DNA from: Psychroflexus tropicus DSM 15496
GTDB lineage: Bacteria > Bacteroidota > Bacteroidia > Flavobacteriales > Flavobacteriaceae
Reading direction: 5' to 3'
DNA length: 64,000 nt
Assembly: GCF_000378765.1 (NCBI RefSeq)
Contig: NZ_KB905342.1
Span: 930,001-994,000, forward strand
A program made the translations under genes and the position numbers. Shown here piece after piece: positions 26,506 through 35,424 of the stretch. The notes beneath the pieces are model-generated. The model had not been told where the DNA came from. It did no database searches and was given only the letters and a program-made list of their open reading frames with translations. The stretch's first letter is position 1, and every line of letters starts with the position of its first letter.

Positions 26506-27209
26506 TTTTTACTCAGCTCTATAATAATTATTTTTTCTTCATCTATGATACGTCTTTTCAAGCGATAAGAATAGTCTTCAAAAGACGCTAGCTGATTAGC
26601 GTGAAGGGTGTCTTTATCATAGATGTATTTGTAGTCCAAATCAGATTTTTTCTCAAGCATGGATAGTTTTCCAACAATTGCTTCTTCTTTTACAAAAGGG
26701 AGATAACCAGGCAGTTTTTTATTTCTGATGCGTTGATTTAAACTCATATTTAAAGCTACCGATTGTACAAATTTTAAATCTGTTTCTCTATAAAATCGGT
26801 TGTCTGGAGTTAGACTATTCCAATAATTGATGAGAGCATTGTACTGATCTAGTACATTTTGATTTATCTCTACTCCATCATAATTGGTAATGATTTTACG
26901 CTGTAAATTAATTAATTGTATAGGGGTAGAGCGAATTTGATATTTTATATTCTCTATGCTATTTTCTGTTACAGACGGATTGGTGATCAAAGTGATACTA
27001 GGAAAAATATTATTAGATAAATCATTAGCTTCAAGGACTTGATTGACTTTTTTGTAGACAGAACTCAAGGGTACAGTGTCCTGATCAATGACTGTTAGTG
27101 TATCATTCAGAATTTCAATTATAGCTATGGTTTCGATCTTATTATTATCTTGTGCTTTCAAAGCTGCGGAGCATAAGAAAATTGTAAGGAGAAGAAATAT
27201 TGATTTCAT
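26502..27209 (-). CDS. secreted hypothetical protein
   Basis: A 235-residue exported protein with a signal peptide (MKSIFLLLTIFLCSAALKAQ, cleavage before DNNKIE). The mature protein is mostly helical and rich in Ile, Asn and Lys, with a Tyr-Lys-rich C-terminal part. I see no domain, lipobox or sorting tail, and do not recognise the family. The frame begins at 27245, but the signal peptide starts at 27209. It is monocistronic and convergent with the YdjM-type gene. Confidence 0.65.
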   Translation of the reverse strand: MKSIFLLLTIFLCSAALKAQDNNKIETIAIIEILNDTLTVIDQDTVPLSSVYKKVNQVLEANDLSNNIFPSITLITNPSVTENSIENIKYQIRSTPIQLINLQRKIITNYDGVEINQNVLDQYNALINYWNSLTPDNRFYRETDLKFVQSVALNMSLNQRIRNKKLPGYLPFVKEEAIVGKLSMLEKKSDLDYKYIYDKDTLHANQLASFEDYSYRLKRRIIDEEKIIIIELSKN

Positions 27210-27400
27210 AATACGTATTTGAAGCAAAAATAACCAAAAACTCATACAACCAAGTCTTGTTTTTAATCGTAAATAGGTATAATAGTGTTGATTACAGCTG
27301 TTTCATTTGATAAAATTAAATACTTTTCTCAAAAAAATACATTTAGTAATTTTCTATGCATTAAATTTGCTAATTAATTGAGCTCAAATGGAGTCCATTT

Positions 27401-27616
27401 ATGACAATGAATAAACGAATCCTACTTATCTCATTTTCTCTCCTGAGTACTTTTTCTGCAGTTGCTCAAGGTGGACCACCACCACCTGATGGAGGAGGAG
27501 GTCCAGGTACAGTTACTGATGTCCCTATTGATAATCATTTGTGGATTCTAGTAATTTTGGCTGTTGTACTGGGGGTGCTTTTTGTAAAGTTACAAAGCCT
27601 TAGGTCTAAGGTCTAA
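27401..27616 (+). CDS. PID-CTERM-like small exported protein
   Basis: A 71-residue protein. From MNKRILLISFSLLS (ATG at 27401 or 27407) it has a signal peptide ending SAVAQ, then a Pro/Gly linker (GGPPPPDGGGGPG), then VPIDNHLWILVILAVVLGVL as a C-terminal membrane segment with a basic tail LQSLRSKV. The motif P-I-D/N before a hydrophobic helix and basic end resembles the PID-CTERM protein-sorting tail seen in small Bacteroidota proteins. A related gene is at 46778. It overlaps the convergent glycosyltransferase gene end by 27 bases. Function is unknown. Confidence 0.65.
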   Translation: MTMNKRILLISFSLLSTFSAVAQGGPPPPDGGGGPGTVTDVPIDNHLWILVILAVVLGVLFVKLQSLRSKV

Positions 27617-28969
27617 ACTCTTTTTTCTTTTATTGATCATTTCATATAGAATAGTTCCAGCGACTAGAATATATTCGATACTTAACAAGGTTTCATTTTC
27701 TTCAACTCCAGTGACTTTATAAGCCGAGTAGCTTAAAAAGACTAGAAAAGACCATATCAACATATATCTATGATTGGTAAATATGCTTAAGAATAGTGGC
27801 AGCATCAGGTACCAGGGATGAACTGTTGTGGATAATAAATAGTAGGTTGTCGATGATAATAACATATACCTGATTAGGGTTCTATTATTTACCTGTCGTC
27901 GCTTAAAACTCAAATATAGGATAATGATGAGTGTCATAATACTTAGGGCGCTTCCAATAAATTCAATCTGATTATAACCACTTATCCAAAACCCTACTTG
28001 TCTTAACACGTAATATATACTTGCATTGAATTCAAAAGAAGTGAAATAAAGGCCTAAGGTTTGTGCGCTTTTGTTGAAGAGTTCAAGATTGAAAAAATAA
28101 AGGTAGAAAGCTATAATACCAAGGCCTAATACCGTTAAAAATTTCACGTATCTTCTTAGCTGATTCCGGTTAAAATAAGCTTTACCTTGATTAAAATAGC
28201 CTAAGAATAATGGTAAAAACATTAACGGGAGCAATTTAGACGCTATAGCTCCAGCCATTCCTAAAGCTGAAAAATTTATCCTTGAAGTGAATAAGCAATA
28301 AAAACTCAGAGTTAAGAAGAAAATCATGACAACCTCAAAGTGTAGACTGAATGAAGATTCTAAAATCACTAAAGGATTTAAAACAAATAATAAAATATTC
28401 GTCTTAGGGAGCTTGAGATGAGATAGTATTTTAAGGCCAAACCAAACTATTCCTGCTTCCGCAAGAATATTGAAAAGTCTAAGCAAGATAATACTAAAAA
28501 GCATGTTAGATCCTCCTATCGCATAACTAATGGTATAGATCAACTGAGCAATGGGGGGGTAAGTGGAAAAATTTGAGGCGTTAAGCGTTCCCATTTTTTC
28601 AAACAAAACAGGACTTAGGGTTTCTTTTTGTATAAGCTCTGTTTCTATAAGATTATTGGGTAGGTGTAAATAAGGATTTAAGCCCTTCGTATTGAGCATG
28701 CCGTCCCAAATGAATCTATAAAAATCCTGAGATAGTTCAGGGACTGAAAACAAAAAAATGAACTTAAATAAAAAACTCAGCCCGATAAGATAGTTTAAAG
28801 CTATACCGCTTTTGTAAAGATAAAATGAAAGTAAAAATGCAAAGAAGTATAAGGGGAATAACAGCTCAAATTGTGATCGTTCAACCTCATATCCTATCCA
28901 GTAATAAATCAAGCCAAGCAAAAATATGCCTAAGGAATTCAAACATAGGGTCAAAGCTTTACTGTTCAT
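27590..28969 (-). CDS. polytopic glycosyltransferase (GT-C, mannosyltransferase-like)
   Basis: A 459-residue integral membrane protein with about 10-12 TM segments. The first periplasmic loop has SQDFYRFIWDGMLNTKGLNP, a GT-C type acidic loop (DxxR plus the WDG motif of the mannosyltransferase/GT87 group), and YPPIAQLIYTISYAI follows. GT-C enzymes use polyprenyl-phosphate sugars on the outer face. It shares one base with the preceding GT2 gene, so the three glycosyltransferases form one leftward operon likely making a surface or membrane glycan. The acceptor is unknown. Confidence 0.8.
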   Translation of the reverse strand: MNSKALTLCLNSLGIFLLGLIYYWIGYEVERSQFELLFPLYFFAFLLSFYLYKSGIALNYLIGLSFLFKFIFLFSVPELSQDFYRFIWDGMLNTKGLNPYLHLPNNLIETELIQKETLSPVLFEKMGTLNASNFSTYPPIAQLIYTISYAIGGSNMLFSIILLRLFNILAEAGIVWFGLKILSHLKLPKTNILLFVLNPLVILESSFSLHFEVVMIFFLTLSFYCLFTSRINFSALGMAGAIASKLLPLMFLPLFLGYFNQGKAYFNRNQLRRYVKFLTVLGLGIIAFYLYFFNLELFNKSAQTLGLYFTSFEFNASIYYVLRQVGFWISGYNQIEFIGSALSIMTLIIILYLSFKRRQVNNRTLIRYMLLSSTTYYLLSTTVHPWYLMLPLFLSIFTNHRYMLIWSFLVFLSYSAYKVTGVEENETLLSIEYILVAGTILYEMINKRKKSLDLRPKAL

Positions 28970-30435
28970 CAGGCTTTAGAAAATAAAGTTTTAAAGGAAA
29001 TAAAGCCAAAACCAAAGGTAAGCATCAGGTGAAATAATACTAATCCAAAATCCTGTGTGTAGTAAGCGCTATAAAGTCCATATACAAAATAAATAAACAA
29101 AAGGATTTCAACACAATTGATGACTGAAAGTCTTTTGTTGATATATACCTTACCTTTCCAGGTATCTTTATCAGATTCAATATTGAACTTAGGGGTACGA
29201 ATAAAGGCAGATCTTTTATTAAAGTGCCCCTCCAGAATAGCCAGGGTATTGTGAGCTGAAAGCCCCATGGCAATTGAGAAAAAGGTAATAAAAAGACCCA
29301 GAAACTTTATAAAAGATAAAGGACCACTTCCTTTGATTTCTTTATAACTAGTCCAATAGCCATAAATAAAAATGACTGTACTTAAGCCCATAGCTGTGAG
29401 GATATAGAAAATACTATCCCAGGATTGCTGTTGGAATTTGATGTATAAAACAGGAATACTTAATATAGCCACCAGCAGTATTAATAGAAACATACTTGAA
29501 TTCAGAAGGTGGAAGAACCCATGAAGTTTTGAATTCAAATTAAGATGTTTATTTCTGGCAACCGATAAAAAGTTTTTTCTAAAATTCTCTGCCGCCCCCT
29601 TATTCCATCTAAATTGTTGAGAGCGTGCAGCACTTAGAACAACTGGTAACTCAGCTGGAGTAACTACATCTTTTAAATAAGTAAACTCCCAGCCCTTTAG
29701 CTGAGCTCGATAGCTCAAGTCTAAATCTTCTGTGAGGGTGTCTCCCTGCCAGTTTCCTGCGTCTTCAATACAGGTTTTTCTCCAAACCCCAGCTGTACCA
29801 TTAAAATTGATAAAGTGGTTCCCAAACGATCTTCCAACCTGTTCTATAAGAAAATGAAAATCTAGAGCAAACGCCTGGATCTTGGTCAATATACTGTAGT
29901 TCCTGTTCACGTGTCCCCAACGGGTCTGGACCACACCAATTTTGGGTGTATTGAAATGTGGAATCGTTTTCTTAAGCCAATTTCTAGGTGGGAGAAAATC
30001 AGCATCAAAAATGGCAATAAACTCGCCTTTAGCATCTACTAAGCCCTCCTTAAGTGCACCGGCTTTAAAATTTTTACGATCTGTTCTATGGATGTAGTTA
30101 GCCTCTAAGCCCTTTTCTTTTAGCTCTAGAGCTAAATTTTCTGTATATTCTTTCGAAACATCTGTAGAATCATCCAGAATTTGAATTTCAAGTTGATCTT
30201 CTGGGTAGTCTAGATTAGCCACGGCAGTTAAAAGTCGTTTCACCACATATTGTTCATTAAATAGAGGTAACTGTATAGTAACCTTTGGCCAGAACTTTGG
30301 ATCATTCGGAGCTTCTTTTTTAATTTTTTTGTCTTTCTTATAATTGATAACCAGTTGCAATTGAAGCAAACTGTAAATCAATATCACGAAAAGAGATATT
30401 GCGTAAAGACCAATTATGATATAACTTAAAATCAT
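28969..30435 (-). CDS. processive-type membrane glycosyltransferase family 2
   Basis: A 488-residue GT2 enzyme of the cellulose/glucomannan-synthase-like group. It has an N-terminal TM helix, then a GT-A domain with TIQLPLFNEQYVVKRLL, AIFDADFLPP (DxD), TLTEDLDLSYR (TED) and SQQFRWNKGA (QxxRW), followed by four C-terminal TM segments. These four motifs mark processive or cellulose-synthase-like GT2s. It links upstream by a 4-base overlap to the small GT2 gene. Its product may be a glycolipid or polysaccharide; neighbours do not decide this. Confidence 0.88.
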   Translation of the reverse strand: MILSYIIIGLYAISLFVILIYSLLQLQLVINYKKDKKIKKEAPNDPKFWPKVTIQLPLFNEQYVVKRLLTAVANLDYPEDQLEIQILDDSTDVSKEYTENLALELKEKGLEANYIHRTDRKNFKAGALKEGLVDAKGEFIAIFDADFLPPRNWLKKTIPHFNTPKIGVVQTRWGHVNRNYSILTKIQAFALDFHFLIEQVGRSFGNHFINFNGTAGVWRKTCIEDAGNWQGDTLTEDLDLSYRAQLKGWEFTYLKDVVTPAELPVVLSAARSQQFRWNKGAAENFRKNFLSVARNKHLNLNSKLHGFFHLLNSSMFLLILLVAILSIPVLYIKFQQQSWDSIFYILTAMGLSTVIFIYGYWTSYKEIKGSGPLSFIKFLGLFITFFSIAMGLSAHNTLAILEGHFNKRSAFIRTPKFNIESDKDTWKGKVYINKRLSVINCVEILLFIYFVYGLYSAYYTQDFGLVLFHLMLTFGFGFISFKTLFSKA

Positions 30436-31130
30436 TTAAATGCATATTTAAAAATCCAACCTAATATTTTCACCCCAGCCATAACGGCTCCTTTTACTGT
30501 TCCCGAAACTTTGGATTCTCCTATTCGGTTCCTATAGTCTATTTCTACCTCTGTATAGGTAAGTTTTTGTTTAAGAGCTTTAAGCTGCATTTCAACAGTC
30601 CAGCCATAAGTTTTATCCTCCATTCTTAATTGAAGAAGCTTTTCATATTTAATCGCTCTAAAAGGACCTAAATCTGTAAATTTTGAGTTGAAGAAAAGTC
30701 GCATAAGGGAAGTGGCAAGCCAATTTCCAAATATTTGTGGAAACGTCATGGCACCTTCCTCTCTTTTGGATTTAACTCTCGCACCAATTACAAAATCAAT
30801 ATCCTCCTTTAAGATGGGCTTGATGAGATCATTCATCTGTTCTGGATAATCACTATAATCTCCATCCAGAAATACGACAATATCTGTTTTTGAGTTTAAT
30901 GATTTTATGTAATTCAAGCCTTTTAGACAGGCATAGCCATATCCCATCCTGTTCTCATAAAGTGCGGTCGCACCAGCTTTTAAAATTTCCTTCGTCGTTT
31001 GGTCTGTAGAACAATTGTCTACAACAATTATTTCTGCGATATGATCTGGTATATCTTTAATGACCTTAGCTATAGAGCCTTCTTCATTGTAAGCAGGAAT
31101 AATTACTCTTATATATGACATAGGCTGCAA
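30432..31130 (-). CDS. glycosyltransferase family 2 (dolichol-phosphate-mannose-synthase-like)
   Basis: A 232-residue cytosolic GT2 enzyme without predicted TM segments apart from a weak hydrophobic C terminus. It has VIIPAYNEEGSIAKVI at the start, a nucleotide-binding DNCSTD, the metal-binding VVFLDGDYSDYPEQM (DxD), and the conserved RNRIGESKVSG near the end. Similar enzymes make polyprenyl-phosphate hexoses, which would supply the downstream GT-C enzyme with donor; that link is inference. It is the first gene of the operon, divergent from the ECF sigma gene. Confidence 0.88.
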   Translation of the reverse strand: MQPMSYIRVIIPAYNEEGSIAKVIKDIPDHIAEIIVVDNCSTDQTTKEILKAGATALYENRMGYGYACLKGLNYIKSLNSKTDIVVFLDGDYSDYPEQMNDLIKPILKEDIDFVIGARVKSKREEGAMTFPQIFGNWLATSLMRLFFNSKFTDLGPFRAIKYEKLLQLRMEDKTYGWTVEMQLKALKQKLTYTEVEIDYRNRIGESKVSGTVKGAVMAGVKILGWIFKYAFK

Positions 31131-31268
31131 AAATACATTTTTAAAGAATTAAGGAATTAGTTTTAAATTACATTTCTAATCGATTCAAACCTTACTCAAT
31201 TTATTTACGTAAATGTCTACAGATGAGTTTTGATGACTTGAGTTTTGGTTGTTTTTTGTTGATAGATT

Positions 31269-31302
31269 GGAAATTGTGGCAGATGGCCACAATTTCCTTT
31301 TT
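31269..31302 (+). promoter_or_regulatory. terminator-like hairpin in the leader of the ECF sigma gene
   Basis: Perfect 12-bp stem GGAAATTGTGGC / GCCACAATTTCC (31269-31280, 31286-31297) with a 5-base loop, followed by a T run. It lies 56 bases before the sigma gene, and no rightward gene precedes it. It could be an intrinsic terminator or attenuator, or it could insulate the divergent glycosyltransferase promoter. Confidence 0.6.
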
Positions 31303-31357
31303 ATGAGTAAGATTTGCCAAGTGAATTAAAATAAGTAGATTTAAAAAAAATTTACTG

Positions 31358-31885
31358 ATGCAGCCGGATAAACTGATACTACAGTTAAAGCAAAAAAATG
31401 AAGTAGCTTTTTCTCAAATTTATGATATGTATTCTGAAAATATTTTTGGAATCATTAATACAATAGTGAAAGATGCAGAGATAGCAGAGGAAGTCTTACA
31501 GGATGTTTTTATAAAAGTATGGGATAAATCAGAGTCTTATTCTAGTGAAAAAGGGCGCTTCTTTACTTGGCTCCTCAATATCTCTAGAAATGCAGCTATC
31601 GATAAAGTGAGATCTAAAGCTTACAAAAACAAACAAAAAAACTCAGATTTTGAAAACTTTTCTTTTTTTCTAAAAGATGATATGGATCTGGATAGTATCA
31701 GTGATGGTTATGGTATAAGAAAGTTTGTAGATAAACTTAAACCAATGTGCATTAAATTAATCGATTTACTTTTTTTTAAGGGATATACGCAAAAAGAAGC
31801 ATCAGAAAGTCTAGAGATTCCACTGGGAACTGTTAAATCTAGGAACAGATCTTGCTTAAATTCACTTAGAGAAACAATAGAATAA
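31358..31885 (+). CDS. ECF-type RNA polymerase sigma factor
   Basis: A 175-residue group 4 (ECF) sigma factor. Region 2 shows FSQIYDMYSENIFGII and AEEVLQDVFIKVWDKSE, and region 4 has QKEASESLEIPLGTVKSRN (helix-turn-helix that reads the -35 element). It is followed 2 bases later by its likely anti-sigma gene, the classic arrangement for signal-responsive ECF systems. Its regulon is unknown. The organisation (SigK/RskA-like) suggests oxidative or envelope stress, which is inference. Confidence 0.9.
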   Translation: MQPDKLILQLKQKNEVAFSQIYDMYSENIFGIINTIVKDAEIAEEVLQDVFIKVWDKSESYSSEKGRFFTWLLNISRNAAIDKVRSKAYKNKQKNSDFENFSFFLKDDMDLDSISDGYGIRKFVDKLKPMCIKLIDLLFFKGYTQKEASESLEIPLGTVKSRNRSCLNSLRETIE

Positions 31886-31887
31886 AT

Positions 31888-32673
31888 ATGACGACTAAAG
31901 AATATATAGAGTCAGGAATACTCGAGCTTTACGTGTATGGAGCGCTTTCAGAGGAGGAGCAGGCTCAGGTAGCCGCTGATGTTGCAAAAGATCTAGAGCT
32001 ACAGGCTGAAGTTGAGTCTATAGAAACGACTTTGCTCGAGCTTTCCAGAGCTACTTCTGTTGGTCTCAAACCATCAGTAAAGAAGAAACTAATTAAAAAA
32101 ATCAATAATTCCTCAGTTAAGCCAAAAGTGAAAATCATCACTTCCAATTATTCCTATTTTGGATGGGCAGCAGCTATCTTATTGCTAGGGGGTATATTAT
32201 GGCTTTTAAAATTAAATCAAGATTTAAAACAGGATTTGAAAGTGGCTTCCGATACATTGGAAACTAAAGAAGTTCAAGTAACCGAAACTTCACAGAAAGT
32301 AGAAACTCTTGAAGAAATCCTAGTTAAAATGTCTCAACCAGGTACTCAGAAAATTACATTGCCTGGAAATGCTAAAAATGCACCAAATACAGCAGTTGCA
32401 GCCTTTTATGATGAAGAAACCAACGAATTAATACTTGACATTAGCAGGCTGCCAGAGGCACCAGAAGGTATGGTTTATCAAGCCTGGTCATTGACTTTTG
32501 AACCTTTAACTCCAAATAGTATCGGTGTGTTGGCAGAAGCGAGTTCGGAAGGTAATAAGTTGTTTAGACTACAAAATATACCTCCATCTGAAGGTTTTGG
32601 TATTACATTAGAACCGGAGGGGGGAAGTAAGTCTCCCAATTTGGAACAACTCTACGCCTTAGGAACTATTTAA
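31888..32673 (+). CDS. anti-sigma factor, RskA-like
   Basis: A 261-residue membrane anti-sigma factor. The N-terminal cytosolic segment (about 1-85) has TKEYIESGILELYVYGALSE, a zinc-less anti-sigma domain. One TM helix follows (about 91-107), then a periplasmic coiled coil (DLKQDLKVASDTLETKEVQV), and the C-terminal RskA domain with MVYQAWSL. It should sequester the ECF factor encoded just upstream and release it on regulated proteolysis. The RseP-type protease encoded at 39121 is a candidate for that step. Its end overlaps the convergent TspO gene by 4 bases. Confidence 0.88.
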   Translation: MTTKEYIESGILELYVYGALSEEEQAQVAADVAKDLELQAEVESIETTLLELSRATSVGLKPSVKKKLIKKINNSSVKPKVKIITSNYSYFGWAAAILLLGGILWLLKLNQDLKQDLKVASDTLETKEVQVTETSQKVETLEEILVKMSQPGTQKITLPGNAKNAPNTAVAAFYDEETNELILDISRLPEAPEGMVYQAWSLTFEPLTPNSIGVLAEASSEGNKLFRLQNIPPSEGFGITLEPEGGSKSPNLEQLYALGTI

Positions 32674-33146
32674 TTAAGTCTCCAGATTTCAAAGTTTAGA
32701 GCCGCTGCAAAAACAAGCCACAGAATATAGGGGATTAGTAAATAAGCAGAAGTGTTATTGACTACTTTAAACCATTTGAAGGTAATTAAAACCAATACAA
32801 TAAGTCCAATAATAATAAATAAGGCAAATAATGGAGATTGGTACCCAAAAAATACAATAGACCAGGAGGCATTGAGTACCAACTGAAACCCAAAGTGATA
32901 TAAGGCAGTTTTTACCCAAATGTGATGAAATCCACGACTCCAAACAATTCCAGCTGCAACTCCCATCATTATGTAAAGTAAGGTCCATACTGGCGCAAAC
33001 AACCAGGCTGGAGGATTAAAGCTGGGTTTGTTGAGTGTAGCGAACCAGGTATCAACACTGGACTGTGTAGCAATAGACCCTATAAAGCCGATGCCCAGGC
33101 AAATTAATACCCCAATAAAAATTTTAACGACGGTAGAAGTTTTCAT
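32670..33146 (-). CDS. TspO/MBR family membrane protein
   Basis: A 158-residue protein with five TM helices. The family signatures are the loop LNKPSFNPPAWLFAPVWTLL, with aromatic residues that bind porphyrins, the Trp-rich helix AGIVWSRGFHHIWV, and VLNASWSIVFFGYQSP. TspO proteins bind tetrapyrroles and act in stress-related porphyrin handling, but the ligand here is not known. It is monocistronic and convergent with the anti-sigma gene. Confidence 0.9.
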   Translation of the reverse strand: MKTSTVVKIFIGVLICLGIGFIGSIATQSSVDTWFATLNKPSFNPPAWLFAPVWTLLYIMMGVAAGIVWSRGFHHIWVKTALYHFGFQLVLNASWSIVFFGYQSPLFALFIIIGLIVLVLITFKWFKVVNNTSAYLLIPYILWLVFAAALNFEIWRLN

Positions 33147-33248
33147 GAATTATAATCTAATAAGCAAAATATTAATATTTTTCATCATTCACAATACCTG
33201 CCATAACTTCTTGCTTTACTTATATTTGTTTTAAAACTTAGAATTAAG

Positions 33249-34316
33249 ATGAACATTAACGATTTTATATATCAAACTCCTCAACTTCTTCCAGATCTTG
33301 GAAGTTATAAAGCAGAAGCACCAAGTAATATTGCACTGGTAAAATACTGGGGTAAATATGGGGAGCAATTGCCTAAAAATACGTCGATCAGTTATACTTT
33401 GAATAAATGTAAGACGGAAACAAAAGTGAATTTAGTTAAGCGCATAGAGGCGGACGATCACTTTCATTTTAATGTGTATTTGGATGGTAAAGAAAAGCCT
33501 TCTTTTAAGTCTAAAATTGAAACGTTTTTGAAACGCATAGAAGTTTATATACCTTTTTTGAAATCATTTCAATTTGAGATCCATACCCGAAATACATTTC
33601 CTCACAGCAGCGGTATTGCTTCTTCTGCTAGTGGTATGGCAGCCCTGGCTAAATGCTTTGTGGCTATGGAGTCATCGGTATCCTCAGGATTCACTAAAGC
33701 GCTTAAGGATCAAAAGACCTCTTTTTTGGCAAGACTTGGCTCAGGAAGTGCGTGTCGAAGCACAGGAGGCAAACTTGTAGTGTGGGGAAGCCATGATAAT
33801 ATTACAGGTAGTTCTGGATTTTACGGCATAGATTATCCTTATGAAGTGCATAACAACTTTAGAAATTTTAGAGATTCTATTTTGTTGATAGATGAAGGCG
33901 AGAAACAAGTGAGTAGTAGTGTAGGTCATAATCTAATGCACAACCACCCTTTTGCCGAACAGCGATTCCATCAGGCTAATGAAAATATAACTAAATTAAG
34001 GTCCATCTTAACTACAGGCAAGTTTGATGATTTTTTTGCTTTGGTAGAATCGGAAGCATTATCGCTTCACGCCATGATGATGACAAGTATGCCTTATTTT
34101 ATCTTGATGAAACCCAATACTCTGGAAGTAATCGATAAAGTTTGGGAGTTTAGAAAATCTAAAGGAGTAGCAGTAGGCTTTACCTTAGACGCAGGAGCCA
34201 ATGTTCACCTGCTTTATCCAGAACAATCTGATGCTGAGGTTAAAACCCTAATCGAGGAAGACTTGCTTCAATTTTGCCAAGGTGAAAAAGTAATTCACGA
34301 TGATATTAAATTTTAA
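33249..34316 (+). CDS. mvaD: diphosphomevalonate decarboxylase
   Basis: A GHMP-type ATP-dependent decarboxylase of 355 residues that makes isopentenyl diphosphate from mevalonate-5-diphosphate. Signatures are APSNIALVKYWGKYGEQLPK, the ATP loop FPHSSGIASSASGMAALAKC (about 117-136), and LGSGSACRSTGGKLVVWG. The C-terminal part MKPNTLEVIDKVWEFRKSK and LDAGANVHLLYP is typical. A TATATTTG box lies 21 bases before the start. It heads the isoprenoid group with the GHMP kinase and UbiA genes. Confidence 0.95.
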   Translation: MNINDFIYQTPQLLPDLGSYKAEAPSNIALVKYWGKYGEQLPKNTSISYTLNKCKTETKVNLVKRIEADDHFHFNVYLDGKEKPSFKSKIETFLKRIEVYIPFLKSFQFEIHTRNTFPHSSGIASSASGMAALAKCFVAMESSVSSGFTKALKDQKTSFLARLGSGSACRSTGGKLVVWGSHDNITGSSGFYGIDYPYEVHNNFRNFRDSILLIDEGEKQVSSSVGHNLMHNHPFAEQRFHQANENITKLRSILTTGKFDDFFALVESEALSLHAMMMTSMPYFILMKPNTLEVIDKVWEFRKSKGVAVGFTLDAGANVHLLYPEQSDAEVKTLIEEDLLQFCQGEKVIHDDIKF

Positions 34317-34404
34317 CTTTGTTTACTGATTTTGAATTTAAGTTGAACAAAATAGCTTAATTTTGTATGTGTTTAGTGATTTAGTGAAAATAAATTTTAA
34401 ATGA

Positions 34405-34437
34405 TTGACATTATCGTTCAAGAATCACTAATATTTG
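34405..34437 (+). promoter_or_regulatory. candidate promoter for the mevalonate-kinase-like gene
   Basis: TTG (34405-34407) and TAATATTTG (34429-34437), separated by 21 bases, resemble the Bacteroidota -33/-7 pair. The ATG follows 35 bases later. The 155-base gap after mvaD, which is itself on the same strand, makes an internal promoter plausible. Confidence 0.4.
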
Positions 34438-34471
34438 CATAACTGTTTGATTTTATCCTAAAGCAAAGACC

Positions 34472-35410
34472 ATGAAAGGACCTCTATTTTACTCAAAAAT
34501 TTTGTTATTTGGTGAGTATGGTATCATCAAAGATTCGAAAGGTTTATCCATTCCTTACAATTTTTACAACGGGGCCTTAAAAGTGGATGAAAATCCTAAT
34601 GATAAAGCCATAAAATCCAACGCTGAATTAAAGAGATTCTCTATTTTTTTAGAAGAGCTGAATCAGGAGAAATCTACTCCCGTTCGGTTTGATGTGGAAG
34701 CTCTAAATGCAGATCTTGACAAAGGAATGTATTTTGACAGCAGTATCCCGCAAGGGTATGGTGTGGGGAGTAGTGGTGCTTTAGTTGCCGCTTTATATGA
34801 TAAATACGCCTTTGATAAAATTACGGTTCTTGAAAATCTTTCTAAAGACAAACTCCTCAAGTTAAAAACTGTTTTTTCAAAAATGGAATCTTTCTTTCAC
34901 GGGAAGTCCTCAGGACTAGATCCACTCAACAGTTATTTAAGCCTGCCTATATTAATTAATTCTAAGGATAGCATTGAGCCAGCAGGAATACCGTCTCAGA
35001 CTCAAAATGGAAATGGTGCAGTGTTTCTACTGGATAGTGGTATTGTAGGTGAAACTGCTCCTATGGTTCAAATCTTTATGGACAACATGAAGCAGGAAGG
35101 CTTTAGAAATATCATTAAGGAAAAGTTTGTAAAGCATACCGATGCTTGTGTTGATAACTTTCTAGCTGGAGATTTTAAATCGCTTTTTGGAAACATCAAA
35201 CATCTATCTAATGTGGTGTTAGATAATTTTAAACCTATGATACCAAAGCAATTTCATGAGCTTTGGAAACGAGGTATCGAAACAAATGATTACTATTTGA
35301 AGCTTTGTGGCTCAGGTGGTGGTGGTTACATTTTAGGGTTTACTGAAGATTTTAAAAAGGCTAAAGCGGCCCTCAAAGATCATAAACTAGAGGTGGTCTA
35401 TACCTTTTAA
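34472..35410 (+). CDS. GHMP kinase, probable mevalonate kinase
   Basis: A 312-residue sugar/isoprenoid-type kinase. SKILLFGEYGIIKDSKGL at the start is the GHMP substrate-binding region. SSIPQGYGVGSSGALVAALY (about 90-109) is the ATP-binding P-G-x-G-x-G-S-S-G/A loop. HGKSSGLDPLNSYL holds the catalytic Asp, and KLCGSGGGGYILGFTED is the C-terminal GHMP motif. It lies between mvaD and a prenyltransferase gene, so mevalonate (rather than homoserine or galactose) is the likely substrate. Confidence 0.85.
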   Translation: MKGPLFYSKILLFGEYGIIKDSKGLSIPYNFYNGALKVDENPNDKAIKSNAELKRFSIFLEELNQEKSTPVRFDVEALNADLDKGMYFDSSIPQGYGVGSSGALVAALYDKYAFDKITVLENLSKDKLLKLKTVFSKMESFFHGKSSGLDPLNSYLSLPILINSKDSIEPAGIPSQTQNGNGAVFLLDSGIVGETAPMVQIFMDNMKQEGFRNIIKEKFVKHTDACVDNFLAGDFKSLFGNIKHLSNVVLDNFKPMIPKQFHELWKRGIETNDYYLKLCGSGGGGYILGFTEDFKKAKAALKDHKLEVVYTF

Positions 35411-35424
35411 ATCTATCGTAAAAA

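Noticed and set aside
31223-31306. 27-codon leader ORF as a Trp-attenuator peptide
   Set aside because: Two Trp codons in a hairpin are suggestive, but the downstream gene is an ECF sigma factor with no tryptophan link and no alternate pairing was found. I keep only the hairpin as an observation.
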